A stretch of 10,081 nt of DNA from an uncultured Christensenella sp. (lineage in GTDB: Bacteria > Bacillota > Clostridia > Christensenellales > UBA1242): contig CASFFI010000069.1 of NCBI GenBank assembly GCA_949293925.1, forward strand, positions 1-10,081, read 5' to 3'. Made by a program: the position numbers and the translations under genes. The notes beneath the pieces were generated by a model. That model made no database searches, was not told where the DNA came from, and saw nothing but the letters and a program-made list of their open reading frames with translations. Shown here piece after piece: positions 1 through 6,817 of the stretch; the first letter of the stretch is position 1; every line of letters starts with the position of its first letter.

Positions 1-63
1 ATATGCTATTGGAAATGTTATTTATGAATGATAATTTTATTTATTAAAATTTAAATTTAATAT

Positions 64-93
64 TTGACAACTATATATTTTATTTGTTATCAT
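64..93 (+). promoter_or_regulatory. Sigma-A-type promoter with extended -10
   Basis: A perfect -35 hexamer TTGACA lies at 64-69. After 18 nt comes TATCAT at 88-93, preceded by TG at 85-86 (TGTTATCAT), which makes an extended -10. Transcription would begin near position 100, leaving a leader of roughly 35 nt before the first gene at 136, whose Shine-Dalgarno TAGGAG is at 125-130. The phe T-box promoter in this window has the same TTGACA plus TGn extended -10 design, which supports the reading. Confidence 0.7.
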
Positions 94-135
94 ACAATTA
101 GATATATTAAGAATATGCTATAAGTAGGAGTTCAT

Positions 136-579
136 ATGAATGATATAGTAACTACTCAGAAATTGCGTTCAAATTCAACATATTTTATGATGTATTGCAG
201 TAGATTTGGTAAAATTTTATCAAATATATCTATTGTTTGTCTGTTGCTTTGTGTTGCATCTATAATCACTACATTAATCTCGGTTTTCCTTATAATGTTT
301 GGTGTTATAATGATGATTTGTACACTTGGTTTAGTGTTCGCTATTTTCCCTAATTATTGGAGTATGTTAACATCAACTGGTGAATTTGTAGGAAAATTTG
401 CTAGTTTTATGGTTTACGCTTGGAAATTTTTAGCACCTATTGGTATTATTTGTGCTATTTTATCTGTAGTATTTTTATTGTTGGACAGAAATAACAAACA
501 CACTGCTCGAATTGTTTTTTCCGTGTTAGTTTTAATTTCTATTATTATAATTATTTTTGTTTTGTTGAGAGGGAACTAA
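136..579 (+). CDS. Small four-helix membrane protein of unknown function
   Basis: A 147-residue protein that I do not recognise. It has a short polar N-terminus of about 28 residues and then four likely membrane segments, at about residues 30-50, 52-71, 97-116 and 125-143. A loop of about 25 residues with Trp and Tyr lies between the second and third, and a charged patch (DRNNKH, 117-122) lies between the third and fourth. The C-terminus is short (RGN). No signal-peptide cleavage motif or catalytic motif is visible. The start is set by TAGGAG at 125-130, five bases before the ATG. It is the first gene of a tight three-gene unit: the next gene starts one base after its stop, and the third gene encodes a LURP-one-related protein. 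A role as membrane partner of those products is inference only. Confidence 0.75.
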   Translation: MNDIVTTQKLRSNSTYFMMYCSRFGKILSNISIVCLLLCVASIITTLISVFLIMFGVIMMICTLGLVFAIFPNYWSMLTSTGEFVGKFASFMVYAWKFLAPIGIICAILSVVFLLLDRNNKHTARIVFSVLVLISIIIIIFVLLRGN

Positions 580-580
580 T

Positions 581-1078
581 ATGAAAGAACTTAATTTAAA
601 ATTAACCGGTTCAAATGCTGTTTCAAGTGTTTTTATAGATGGTAAAAGTGTTAGATTAAAAAGGAATAAGTTTAATTCTTTAGAAACTAATTATACTACA
701 GACAAAGATTGTGTTGAAGTTGTTATTTTGAGACAATTGGAGTTGAAAAGTAGAATTTGGTTTTTAATGGCTATGATATTCTTTGTTATAAGCATATTTG
801 GTATATTGGATCCACCTTATGATAGAAAATTTATTGCTATAAATTGCAAATTTAAAATAAACTTAAAAGAAACTAATAAGGTCGTAGTCGCTTTTAATAA
901 TTCATCAAATGCTAAAGCTGTTGATATTAAATCAGATTGTGAAGTCGAAGTGATTGAAAATTCATATTACATTGATGAACAAGTGAAAAAGAGATATAAA
1001 ATTTTAATAGGTGTGAAAATCTTATTATGGATAGCCTTAATTATAACGTTAATTTTTGTGCTAAAAAAATATTTATAA
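581..1078 (+). CDS. Two-TM membrane protein with two beta-rich segments, unknown function
   Basis: A 165-residue protein, not recognised. Residues 1-57 are polar and look beta-rich (alternating hydrophobics; SVFIDGKSVRL at 16-26), followed by a membrane segment at about 59-76. A second polar, beta-like stretch runs from about 80 to 125, then a basic helix (VKKRYK, 135-140) leads into a second membrane segment at about 141-162. Both soluble parts end in a similar DC-x-EV motif (DCVEVVI at 43-49; DCEVEVI at 119-125) some 15-20 residues before a membrane helix, so the protein may be an ancient tandem duplication. The start is one base after the previous stop and is preceded by AGAGGGA at 568-574. 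It is probably translationally coupled to the upstream gene. Function is unknown. Confidence 0.75.
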   Translation: MKELNLKLTGSNAVSSVFIDGKSVRLKRNKFNSLETNYTTDKDCVEVVILRQLELKSRIWFLMAMIFFVISIFGILDPPYDRKFIAINCKFKINLKETNKVVVAFNNSSNAKAVDIKSDCEVEVIENSYYIDEQVKKRYKILIGVKILLWIALIITLIFVLKKYL

Positions 1079-1090
1079 AAGGATCGCTTT

Positions 1091-1573
1091 ATGAAGGTTT
1101 ATGTTAAAAATAAAATGTTTTCTTGGGGTGGCAGTTCTGAGGTGTTAGATGAAAACAAAAATTTAGTTTTTGTTGTTAAAGGAAAAATTTTAAGCCCTAC
1201 TCGAAAGAAAAAAGTTTGTGATGCAAATGGTAACATATTATATACAGTAAGAAACAAATGGTTTAATTGGTTTGTTCATAGTGCTTACATTTATGATTCT
1301 GACAATAATAAAATAGCTAAAGTTAAAGATAAATTTTTTAATTTTAAAAACGAATATTTTATTACAGGATACAAAGATGAAATTCAAATTGAAGGGAAGT
1401 TCTTTTCGCTTGAATCTAGAATTTTAAAAAACGGAGAACTTTTTGGTACAATAAGAAGAAATATTACATTCTTTGTGGATAGTTTTGAGTTGGAAGCTAA
1501 TGAGGAAGATTTGCCTTTTTTGGTTTCATTGGTTATTGCAATTGATAATATTACAGACAAGAAAAGAAAATAG
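1091..1573 (+). CDS. LURP-one-related (LOR/YxjI family) protein
   Basis: A 160-residue protein matching the bacterial LURP-one-related/YxjI family, whose fold is like the Tubby C-terminal domain and phospholipid scramblases. The family signs are the start MKVYVKNKMFSWGG, repeated short 'strand-turn-strand' units with DENKN (20-24), DANGN (44-48) and DSDNN (69-73) turns, a KFF motif (81-83, with a second at 103-105), and the typical ending LPFLVSLVIAID (141-152). The length is usual for the family and there is no signal peptide or obvious transmembrane segment apart from the C-terminal buried helix expected in this fold. The molecular function of bacterial members is not established. AAAGGA at 1078-1083 sets the start. 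It is the last gene of the unit and is followed by a terminator. Its pairing with two membrane proteins suggests action at the membrane, which is inference. Confidence 0.85.
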   Translation: MKVYVKNKMFSWGGSSEVLDENKNLVFVVKGKILSPTRKKKVCDANGNILYTVRNKWFNWFVHSAYIYDSDNNKIAKVKDKFFNFKNEYFITGYKDEIQIEGKFFSLESRILKNGELFGTIRRNITFFVDSFELEANEEDLPFLVSLVIAIDNITDKKRK

Positions 1574-1720
1574 TATTTTGATTTAAATAAATATTTGTTT
1601 TAATTGTGTAGTTATAAAAAAGTGAACGATTTTGTTCATTTTTTTATTATTTTATAATAATTCCTTTTAATTTATTTTATATTAAATCATATTTTTTAAA
1701 ATATTGCAGAAAATGATTTT
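1574..1720 (+). other. Intergenic region upstream of the ger operon
   Basis: Apart from the terminator at 1616-1645, this gap holds only A+T-rich sequence. Ger operons are normally transcribed in the forespore by sigma-G, but I find no convincing pair of sigma-G elements. TATAAT occurs at 1653-1658 without a credible -35. There is also no clear Shine-Dalgarno before the gerA ATG at 1721. The promoter is therefore not identified. Confidence 0.5.
1616..1645 (+). terminator. Rho-independent terminator of the LOR unit
   Basis: An A6 run (1616-1621) and GTGAAC (1622-1627) are followed by a six-base loop (GATTTT), then GTTCAT (1634-1639) and a T6 run (1640-1645). The stem is about 12 bp including one G-U pair and the A/U extension, ending in a U tract. 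It lies 42 nt after the LOR gene stop and separates that unit from the germination operon. Confidence 0.8.
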
Positions 1721-3163
1721 ATGAAAATTAATCTCAACAATGTAAAATCAAGAATATTAAAAGAATTTGACAGTCCGCAAGATTTGAAAGTTAAAAATTT
1801 TTTTATATCTAACAAACAGGCGGTAATTATATATTTTGCAGAACTTTGCGATGAAATTAGAATAAATGAAGAAATTATTCGTCCAATAATGCATATTGAT
1901 GAAAATATTAAAGAATTAGAATTAGTTAACAAATATTTATTAAGTATCGAATTTACATCTGAAACGGACATTATGATAGTTAAAGAAAAGTTGTTAAAAG
2001 GTCATTGTGTATTAATTGTTGATGGATTTTCCACAATAATATGCTGTAATGTGGAAAAAATTATAGGTCGAACTATTCAAGAATCTCCTACTTCTATTGT
2101 CATTAAAGGGCCCAGAGAGGGTTTTGTCGAAAGCATAAAGACTAATTTGTCTTTAATAAGAAAAAGAATACCTGATGCTAATCTCAGAGTTGATATTCAG
2201 CAAGTAGGCAGTATTACAAAAACAATGGTATCTATTATTTACTTAAAAGGAATTGCAAGTGAAGAAGTTATAAAAAAAATTAAACAAAAATTAAAAAAAA
2301 TAAATATTGATGGAATTATTGATAGTTCATATATCGCAGGGTTTTTAAAAGAAAGAAAATATTCAATCTTTAAGCAGACAGGTAGCACAGAAAAACCTGA
2401 TATTCTCTGCTCAAAGATATTGGAAGGTAGAGTTGGAATTTTAGTAGATGGTTCTCCTATTGCTATAACACTACCATTTATTTTACTTGAAGATTTACAG
2501 GACAGCGGAGACTATTACGACCAGCCTATTAGAGCCACTTTCTTAAGATTTTTAAGACTTATAGGTGTTGTTATAGCAATATTACTACCTGGTATTTATG
2601 TTTCTTTACAAATTTACCATTACAAGATTTTGCCTACTGAATTTTTGATTACAATTATGAATACAGCAAAAGATATTCCATTTAATCCATTTTTTGAAAC
2701 TGTTTTTATAATTATACTGTTTGAAATTTTATACGAAGCAAATTTAAGAATGCCACAATATGTAGGTATGGCATTAAGTATTGTTGGTGCATTGATTTTA
2801 GGTGATACTGCTGTTAATGCAGGCCTTGTAAGTCCACCCGCTGTTATGATTGTCGCATTGTCTGGGATTTCATTCTATTTAGTTCCTAATCAAACTGGAC
2901 AATTTACTTTTTTGCGTTTAATTTTTGCTATAGTTGGCGGAGTTTTAGGGCTTTATGGGATATTATTGTCAGTAGTTTTTCTGGTTGCGTACTTATGTAA
3001 TATTAATGAATATTCAAGTGAGTATATGGCTCCATTATCTCCATATATAAGAAGCGACCAAAAAGACAATATGTTCAAAAAAACTATTAGCGAAATGCGA
3101 ACTCGTCCTGTATCAATAAAAAATAATAAAAAAAATTTAATACGGGAGGATAAATATGAATAA
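1721..3163 (+). CDS. gerAA: GerA-family spore germinant receptor subunit A
   Basis: A 480-residue A subunit of a GerA-type germinant receptor, a complex in the spore inner membrane that responds to nutrients. Length is normal (about 480). Residues 1 to about 265 form the cytosolic N-terminal domain and contain the family block GPREGFVESIKTNL (130-143) and GRVGILVDGSP (236-246), followed by LPFILLEDLQDSGDYY (251-266). Membrane segments follow at about 277-297, 324-340, 347-366, 371-388 and 400-427, with the conserved EANLRMPQ (339-346) and GDTAVNAGLVSPP (361-373). The soluble tail carries a late MRTRP (459-463). The ATG at 1721 is the only plausible methionine start: an in-frame stop lies at 1697-1699 and the next in-frame Met is residue 57. 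However, it has no good ribosome binding site. The frame overlaps gerB by 8 nt. The symbol denotes the family; which paralogue or germinant is unknown. Confidence 0.95.
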   Translation: MKINLNNVKSRILKEFDSPQDLKVKNFFISNKQAVIIYFAELCDEIRINEEIIRPIMHIDENIKELELVNKYLLSIEFTSETDIMIVKEKLLKGHCVLIVDGFSTIICCNVEKIIGRTIQESPTSIVIKGPREGFVESIKTNLSLIRKRIPDANLRVDIQQVGSITKTMVSIIYLKGIASEEVIKKIKQKLKKINIDGIIDSSYIAGFLKERKYSIFKQTGSTEKPDILCSKILEGRVGILVDGSPIAITLPFILLEDLQDSGDYYDQPIRATFLRFLRLIGVVIAILLPGIYVSLQIYHYKILPTEFLITIMNTAKDIPFNPFFETVFIIILFEILYEANLRMPQYVGMALSIVGALILGDTAVNAGLVSPPAVMIVALSGISFYLVPNQTGQFTFLRLIFAIVGGVLGLYGILLSVVFLVAYLCNINEYSSEYMAPLSPYIRSDQKDNMFKKTISEMRTRPVSIKNNKKNLIREDKYE

Positions 3164-4268
3164 AAGAAAACTTAGTTTTAGGCAGTTGGGCATAATAACT
3201 CTTTTAGCAACTATAGCATTAAAATTTTTTGCTTTGCCATCTTTGATTTATGAAATATCAAATAATGATAGTTTTTTGACATCAATAATTATGCTAATAT
3301 TAGATGTTTTGATGACATTTTTAGTTCTTGTTATTTTGAAAAGAGCGGACACTCAAAATTTTTATGAATATGTAAAAATGTGCTTTGGAAAAATCTTTGC
3401 CAAAATATATTGTGTTGCTTTATTGTTACTATTTTTATTACAAATTGCTTTATCTTTAGAAGGATTACATTTCTTTATTGTTGAAAATTTATTTATTGAT
3501 TTTAAACCCGCATTATTTATTTTGCCTTTAGTTGTTGTTGTAATATATCTATGTGTAAATGGCGATTACAATATAGCAAAAGTTTCTGAAGTTTTTATTT
3601 GGGTTATAATTATTGGGGTTATTTTTATTATTGTTTCTAGTATGGGGAATGTAGAGTTTGATTTTTTCTTGCCCATTTTAAAAGATGGTGTAAAACCTAT
3701 AATAAACTCAGCATATTCACATATTGCTTGGTTTGGGTCATTTAATGTTTTGTTTTTATTCTTTGGTAGAGTTGATTTAAAGTCTAATCAAAAAAAGTTT
3801 TGGTTTTATATAATTATAACAATTTTTATCTACTCACTATTATTTTTTACATTTTATGGCTTATTTAATATCACTTCTTCTCAACATTCTTTTGCTATAA
3901 GTGATATCAGTCAAATTTCAAGTTCATCAGGGTCTTTAAATGAGATTGCTTGGCTAGTTGTAGTAATTTGGATGATTGCACAAGTTTTGCAACTTGCAAT
4001 TTATGTAAATGTTGCATCTAAATCAATATCTCTACTATTTAATTGCAAAAAAGATATCCCTATAATACTAATTGGTATTTATATGATTTTTTGTATTATA
4101 TTAAGTAAACAAATAACACATTTAAGAATTGTATTTTATTCTACAGGAATTAAAATCTTTGTGATAATTATTGCCTATATTTTGCCATATATCTTATTTG
4201 TTGCTTCTACAATTAATTATAATTTACATTATCGCGGAGGGCAAAAGTATGATAAAAAAAATGTTTAG
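3156..4268 (+). CDS. gerAB: GerB-family spore germinant receptor subunit (APC-type membrane protein)
   Basis: A 370-residue polytopic protein of the GerAB/spore permease family, related to APC transporters and typically with ten membrane segments. It is the receptor subunit implicated by published work in germinant binding. Hydrophobic segments occur throughout, for example 12-31, 42-62, 84-103, 118-134, 146-162, 187-204, 215-237, 263-287, 302-317 and 331-351. A family hallmark is the loop FLPILKDGVKPII (171-183) leading into a hydrophobic segment. Another is the late EIAWLVVVIWMIAQ block (263-276). The length matches the family (about 365). GGGAGGA at 3144-3150, five bases before the ATG, is the strongest ribosome binding site in the operon. 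The ATG overlaps the end of gerA (ATGAATAA) by 8 nt, implying translational coupling. The 3' end overlaps gerC by 20 nt. The germinant is not predictable from sequence. Confidence 0.93.
   Translation: MNKRKLSFRQLGIITLLATIALKFFALPSLIYEISNNDSFLTSIIMLILDVLMTFLVLVILKRADTQNFYEYVKMCFGKIFAKIYCVALLLLFLLQIALSLEGLHFFIVENLFIDFKPALFILPLVVVVIYLCVNGDYNIAKVSEVFIWVIIIGVIFIIVSSMGNVEFDFFLPILKDGVKPIINSAYSHIAWFGSFNVLFLFFGRVDLKSNQKKFWFYIIITIFIYSLLFFTFYGLFNITSSQHSFAISDISQISSSSGSLNEIAWLVVVIWMIAQVLQLAIYVNVASKSISLLFNCKKDIPIILIGIYMIFCIILSKQITHLRIVFYSTGIKIFVIIIAYILPYILFVASTINYNLHYRGGQKYDKKNV
4236..4240 (+). promoter_or_regulatory. Shine-Dalgarno that sets the gerC start
   Basis: GGAGG lies 8 nt upstream of the ATG at 4249, inside the end of gerB. 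The open frame runs further upstream to an ATG at 4171, but that one has no ribosome binding site and would put 26 extra hydrophobic residues before a normal signal peptide. The ATG at 4249 is therefore chosen. Confidence 0.8.
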
Positions 4269-5505
4269 TTACAAATCATTATTATGCATATTGCTTGTGA
4301 TTATATTTTTACTTGGAATTGGTGGAATATCTGCTGAAGCACAAGGAAATCGACTAGCTGTAGTAAATTTGCTTGCTGTTGATAGTGATGGTGAAAAGAT
4401 TGAAGTTGCTGTTAACATAATCACTCCTTCATCAGGAGGAAAAACAACTAAAACTTTTAGCGGAAGTGGTAAAACAATTTCAAAAGCATTGGAAAATGTT
4501 TCCGTACAATTAGGAAAAGATATTGGACTTGCCCATTGTGATGTTATGGCGGTAGGTGATAATTTGTGCAATGAAGGAATTTTAAAAGTGTTAGATTTTT
4601 TTACAAGAACAAAAAAAGTTGGCAGGAATGCTAAATTATTAAACTTTAATAAAGAACCTTTTAAATTTTTAGAGGCAATGACATATTTAAATGAAACATT
4701 AAATCTTGAAATTGCAGAAATAATTTCTTACAACAAAGACTCTTTAGATGCTAGTGAATCAAATATTGAAGCGTTTTATTCAGGTTATTATAGCGATATA
4801 GGGGTAGCAATAATGCCTAAAGTAGAAATTACAACTGACCAAAAATTAAATGCTATAAAAGTAAAAGCATCTGGTGAAAATTCTTCATCTAACTCTGGCA
4901 ATGAAGGCTCCACTAGTTCCGGTGGCGGTAGCAGTGCGGGTGGAAGTGCGTCTTCTAGTGATGAACTATATTTTGTAAATGATGGGACAACTTCTGTCTT
5001 TAAACAAGGTATAAAAGAGTTTGAAGTCAGTAGCGTTGATATGTCAAAAATAAACATACTTCATACTGGGTCTAGAAGTGGAAATTTTATTTTGCATAAT
5101 GTTACTGATGAATTATACAATAACGCAGATGTGTCTATATTGATGGAAAATAAAAAACTTGAAGTAGATACTAGTTTTAAAGGAAATGTTCCCGTACTAA
5201 AAGTAAATATGCAGGCATTTTGCACAATTGAAGAAGTTGTAGAAAATGGTAAAAATGATAAATTTTTGACTAATTATTCTAATTTTTTGAATAAAATTAT
5301 TAGAAATCTTCTGGAAGAAAAAATAAAAACAGATATTATAACTGCTTTTGAATATTTAAAAAATATGGAATTTGAAACATTAAATATATATTCAAAATTT
5401 AACAAATATCATTATAAAAAGTGGATTAAATATTTATCTACAGTAGATTATTATTTAGATGGGGTACAATTAGAAGTAACTGTTTTAGTTATAGATAATG
5501 CATAG
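4249..5505 (+). CDS. gerAC: GerC-family germinant receptor subunit lacking a lipobox
   Basis: A 418-residue C subunit of the receptor. Residues 1-31 form a signal peptide (basic n-region MIKKMFSYK, hydrophobic core 11-26) ending in ISAEAQ, which suits signal peptidase I cleavage after Ala31. Most GerC proteins are instead lipoproteins with a Cys shortly after the core; none is present here, and Cys13 lies within the core. The mature part follows the family: NRLAVVNLLAVD (34-45) as first strand, SGSGKTISKALENVSVQLGK (71-90), GLAHCDVMAVGD (93-104) and LKVLDFFTR (112-120). A Ser/Gly-rich stretch at 208-238 interrupts domain I before the conserved TTSVFKQGIKEF (247-258). The C-terminal helical domain (about 339-373) ends in a beta strand LEVTVLVID. 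It overlaps gerB by 20 nt. Family assignment rests on order, context and these blocks. Confidence 0.9.
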   Translation: MIKKMFSYKSLLCILLVIIFLLGIGGISAEAQGNRLAVVNLLAVDSDGEKIEVAVNIITPSSGGKTTKTFSGSGKTISKALENVSVQLGKDIGLAHCDVMAVGDNLCNEGILKVLDFFTRTKKVGRNAKLLNFNKEPFKFLEAMTYLNETLNLEIAEIISYNKDSLDASESNIEAFYSGYYSDIGVAIMPKVEITTDQKLNAIKVKASGENSSSNSGNEGSTSSGGGSSAGGSASSSDELYFVNDGTTSVFKQGIKEFEVSSVDMSKINILHTGSRSGNFILHNVTDELYNNADVSILMENKKLEVDTSFKGNVPVLKVNMQAFCTIEEVVENGKNDKFLTNYSNFLNKIIRNLLEEKIKTDIITAFEYLKNMEFETLNIYSKFNKYHYKKWIKYLSTVDYYLDGVQLEVTVLVIDNA

Positions 5506-5516
5506 TAAGATTTTGT

Positions 5517-5545
5517 TTGACAAAAATTATATGTTGTGTTAAAAT
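5517..5545 (+). promoter_or_regulatory. Promoter of the pheS T-box leader
   Basis: Perfect TTGACA at 5517-5522, a 17-nt spacer, and TAAAAT at 5540-5545 preceded by TG at 5537-5538 (TGTTAAAAT, extended -10). Transcription should start near 5552. The -35 begins only 12 nt after the gerC stop, and no terminator separates the two units. Confidence 0.8.
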
Positions 5546-5551
5546 TTACTA

Positions 5552-5781
5552 ACTTAATAAAAACTGTGAAACTATATAGTAAAATTTTGATACAACTAAA
5601 GAGAGAGAACTCGTGGCTGGGAAGTTCTTGTCAAGGTCAAAATTTGAATTTCAATAGTGGAGTTTCCTTTCGGTAAAGCGTTGCATTAAGAAAGGACGGA
5701 TAAAACCGTAAAAATATTAATGAGTATAAAATTGGGTGGTACCACACTTGCCTAGTGTCCTATGTCATAGGGCACTTTTTT
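5552..5781 (+). ncRNA. Phenylalanine T-box riboswitch leader
   Basis: A tRNA-sensing leader that lets pheS be transcribed when uncharged tRNA-Phe accumulates. Stem I can be traced: base GAAACT (5568-5573) with AGTTTC (5661-5666), middle AAATTTTGA (5582-5590) with TCAAAATTT (5637-5645), and distal AGAACT (5606-5611) with AGTTCT (5623-5628). The apical GCTG is at 5616-5619 and the AGAGA element is just 5' of the distal stem. The 3' side of the specifier loop holds UUC at 5650-5652 followed by A, a Phe codon. CCTTTC/GAAAGG (5666-5671, 5690-5695) forms stem II and ACGG/CCGT (5696-5699, 5706-5709) stem III. The T-box core GGGTGGTACCAC (5734-5745) contains UGGU, complementary to an ACCA tRNA end. 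GAGT (5722-5725) can pair with ACTT (5746-5749) as antiterminator helix. The 5' end is estimated from the promoter. Confidence 0.95.
5754..5781 (+). terminator. T-box-controlled intrinsic terminator
   Basis: AGTGTCCTA (5754-5762) pairs with TAGGGCACT (5768-5776) with one U-G pair, across a TGTCA loop, followed by a T run to 5781. It is the alternative to the T-box antiterminator. The pheS ribosome binding site AAGGAG (5787-5792) lies just downstream. Confidence 0.9.
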
Positions 5782-5797
5782 GTTTTAAGGAGTTAAT

Positions 5798-6817
5798 ATG
5801 TTTGAAGATATTTTAAAAAATTTTGAGAATAAGTTAAATAATGCAAACAAAGAAACCGAGTTAGATGCATTAAGAGTTGAATATTTGGGCAAAAAAGGAA
5901 TTGTTCAATCTTTAATGGAAAAAATAAAAACTTTATCGAATGAAGAAAAGCCAAGTTTTGGAAAAAATGTGAATTTATTAAAAGTGAATATTACAAACTT
6001 GCTGGACGAAAAAGAAATCAAAGTAAAAAATTCAATGCTCGAAAAAGAAATTAGTAATACTGTAAAAACAGATTTAAGTGAGATTGAATTAGAAAATATG
6101 GGAAGTTTACACCCTGTTACTTTAATGCAACTTGAATTGGAAAAAATATTTAAATCAATGGGGTTTTCGGTAATTGATGCTCAAAAAGAAGTTGTTACAG
6201 AGTTTGAAAATTTTGAAGCAGTAAATGTTCCCAAAGACCACCCTGCTAGAGATATGCAAGATACATTTTGGCTGGAAAATGGGCAACTATTAAAAACTCA
6301 AACTTCGGCAATGCAAAATTATTGTTTAAGAAATTTAGATATGCCAATCAGGGCAATATTTCCAGGCAGATGTTTTAGAAATGAAGATGTTGACGCTTGC
6401 CACGAAATGTCATTTTTCCAAATGGAAGGAATGATTGTTGATAAAAACATTTCAATTGCAAATCTTAAATATTTTATGGACGAATTGTTGCAAAAAATAT
6501 TTAATGACAAAATAAATTACAGATTGCGTCCAGGATATTTCCCTTTTACTGAACCTAGTTTTGAAATTGATGTTGAATGTCGTATTTGTAAAGGAAAAGG
6601 TTGTCCTACTTGTAAAAATTCTGGTTGGCTAGAATTAATACCTGGTGGTATGATTCACCCAAATGTTTTAAGGTTAGGCGGTGTTGACCCAGACAAATAT
6701 CAAGGTTTTGCTTTTGGACTGGGCCTTACTAGACTTGCCCTTATGAAATATGAAATTTCAGATATTAGGGATTTAAACTCGTGTAATTTAAAAATATTAA
6801 ATCAATTTAAAGAATAA
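5798..6817 (+). CDS. pheS: Phenylalanine--tRNA ligase alpha subunit
   Basis: A 339-residue catalytic subunit of the cytosolic (alpha-beta)2 enzyme that charges tRNA-Phe with phenylalanine. Residues 1 to about 90 form the charged N-terminal coiled coil (LRVEYLGKKG at 25-34). The class II core follows: LHPVTLMQLELEKIF (104-118, motif 1 region), DHPARDMQDTFW (147-158), LLKTQTSAMQ (164-173), motif 2 FPGRCFRNEDVDACHEMSFFQMEG (188-211), FPFTEPSFEIDVEC (248-261) and motif 3 GFAFGLGLTRLALMKY (303-318). Ala305 corresponds to the Phe-pocket Ala294 of the E. coli enzyme. Cys261, 264, 269 and 272 form a C-x2-C-x4-C-x2-C cluster seen in many bacterial PheS. Motif 3 has Thr where Glu commonly precedes the Arg. 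AAGGAG at 5787-5792 sets the start. Expression is governed by the upstream T-box. Confidence 0.98.
   Translation: MFEDILKNFENKLNNANKETELDALRVEYLGKKGIVQSLMEKIKTLSNEEKPSFGKNVNLLKVNITNLLDEKEIKVKNSMLEKEISNTVKTDLSEIELENMGSLHPVTLMQLELEKIFKSMGFSVIDAQKEVVTEFENFEAVNVPKDHPARDMQDTFWLENGQLLKTQTSAMQNYCLRNLDMPIRAIFPGRCFRNEDVDACHEMSFFQMEGMIVDKNISIANLKYFMDELLQKIFNDKINYRLRPGYFPFTEPSFEIDVECRICKGKGCPTCKNSGWLELIPGGMIHPNVLRLGGVDPDKYQGFAFGLGLTRLALMKYEISDIRDLNSCNLKILNQFKE

Noticed and set aside
2..31. Possible 3' tail of an upstream gene ending in tandem stops TGA TAA (residues YAIGNVIYE).
   Set aside because: Only nine codons are visible and another frame also ends nearby (stop at 45-47), so no frame can be preferred.
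1646..1712. Candidate sigma-G or sigma-A promoter for the ger operon (CATATTT at 1688, TATAAT at 1653).
   Set aside because: Neither has a matching -35 at proper spacing; in DNA this A+T rich, isolated -10 matches are expected by chance.
4171..4248. A 26-codon upstream extension of gerC.
   Set aside because: It lies inside gerB, has no ribosome binding site, and would disrupt a normal signal peptide that begins at the ATG preceded by GGAGG.
4788..5057. Reverse-strand open frame of 89 codons opposite gerC, and similar ones at 1696-1971, 4269-4571, 7899-8120 and elsewhere.
   Set aside because: They lie fully opposite clear conserved genes and their translations look like complements of the coding strand.
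6725..6735. Thr instead of the usual Glu in PheS motif 3 (GLGLTR) as a functional defect.
   Set aside because: The invariant Gly and Arg residues and all other motifs are intact, so it is more likely a lineage variant.
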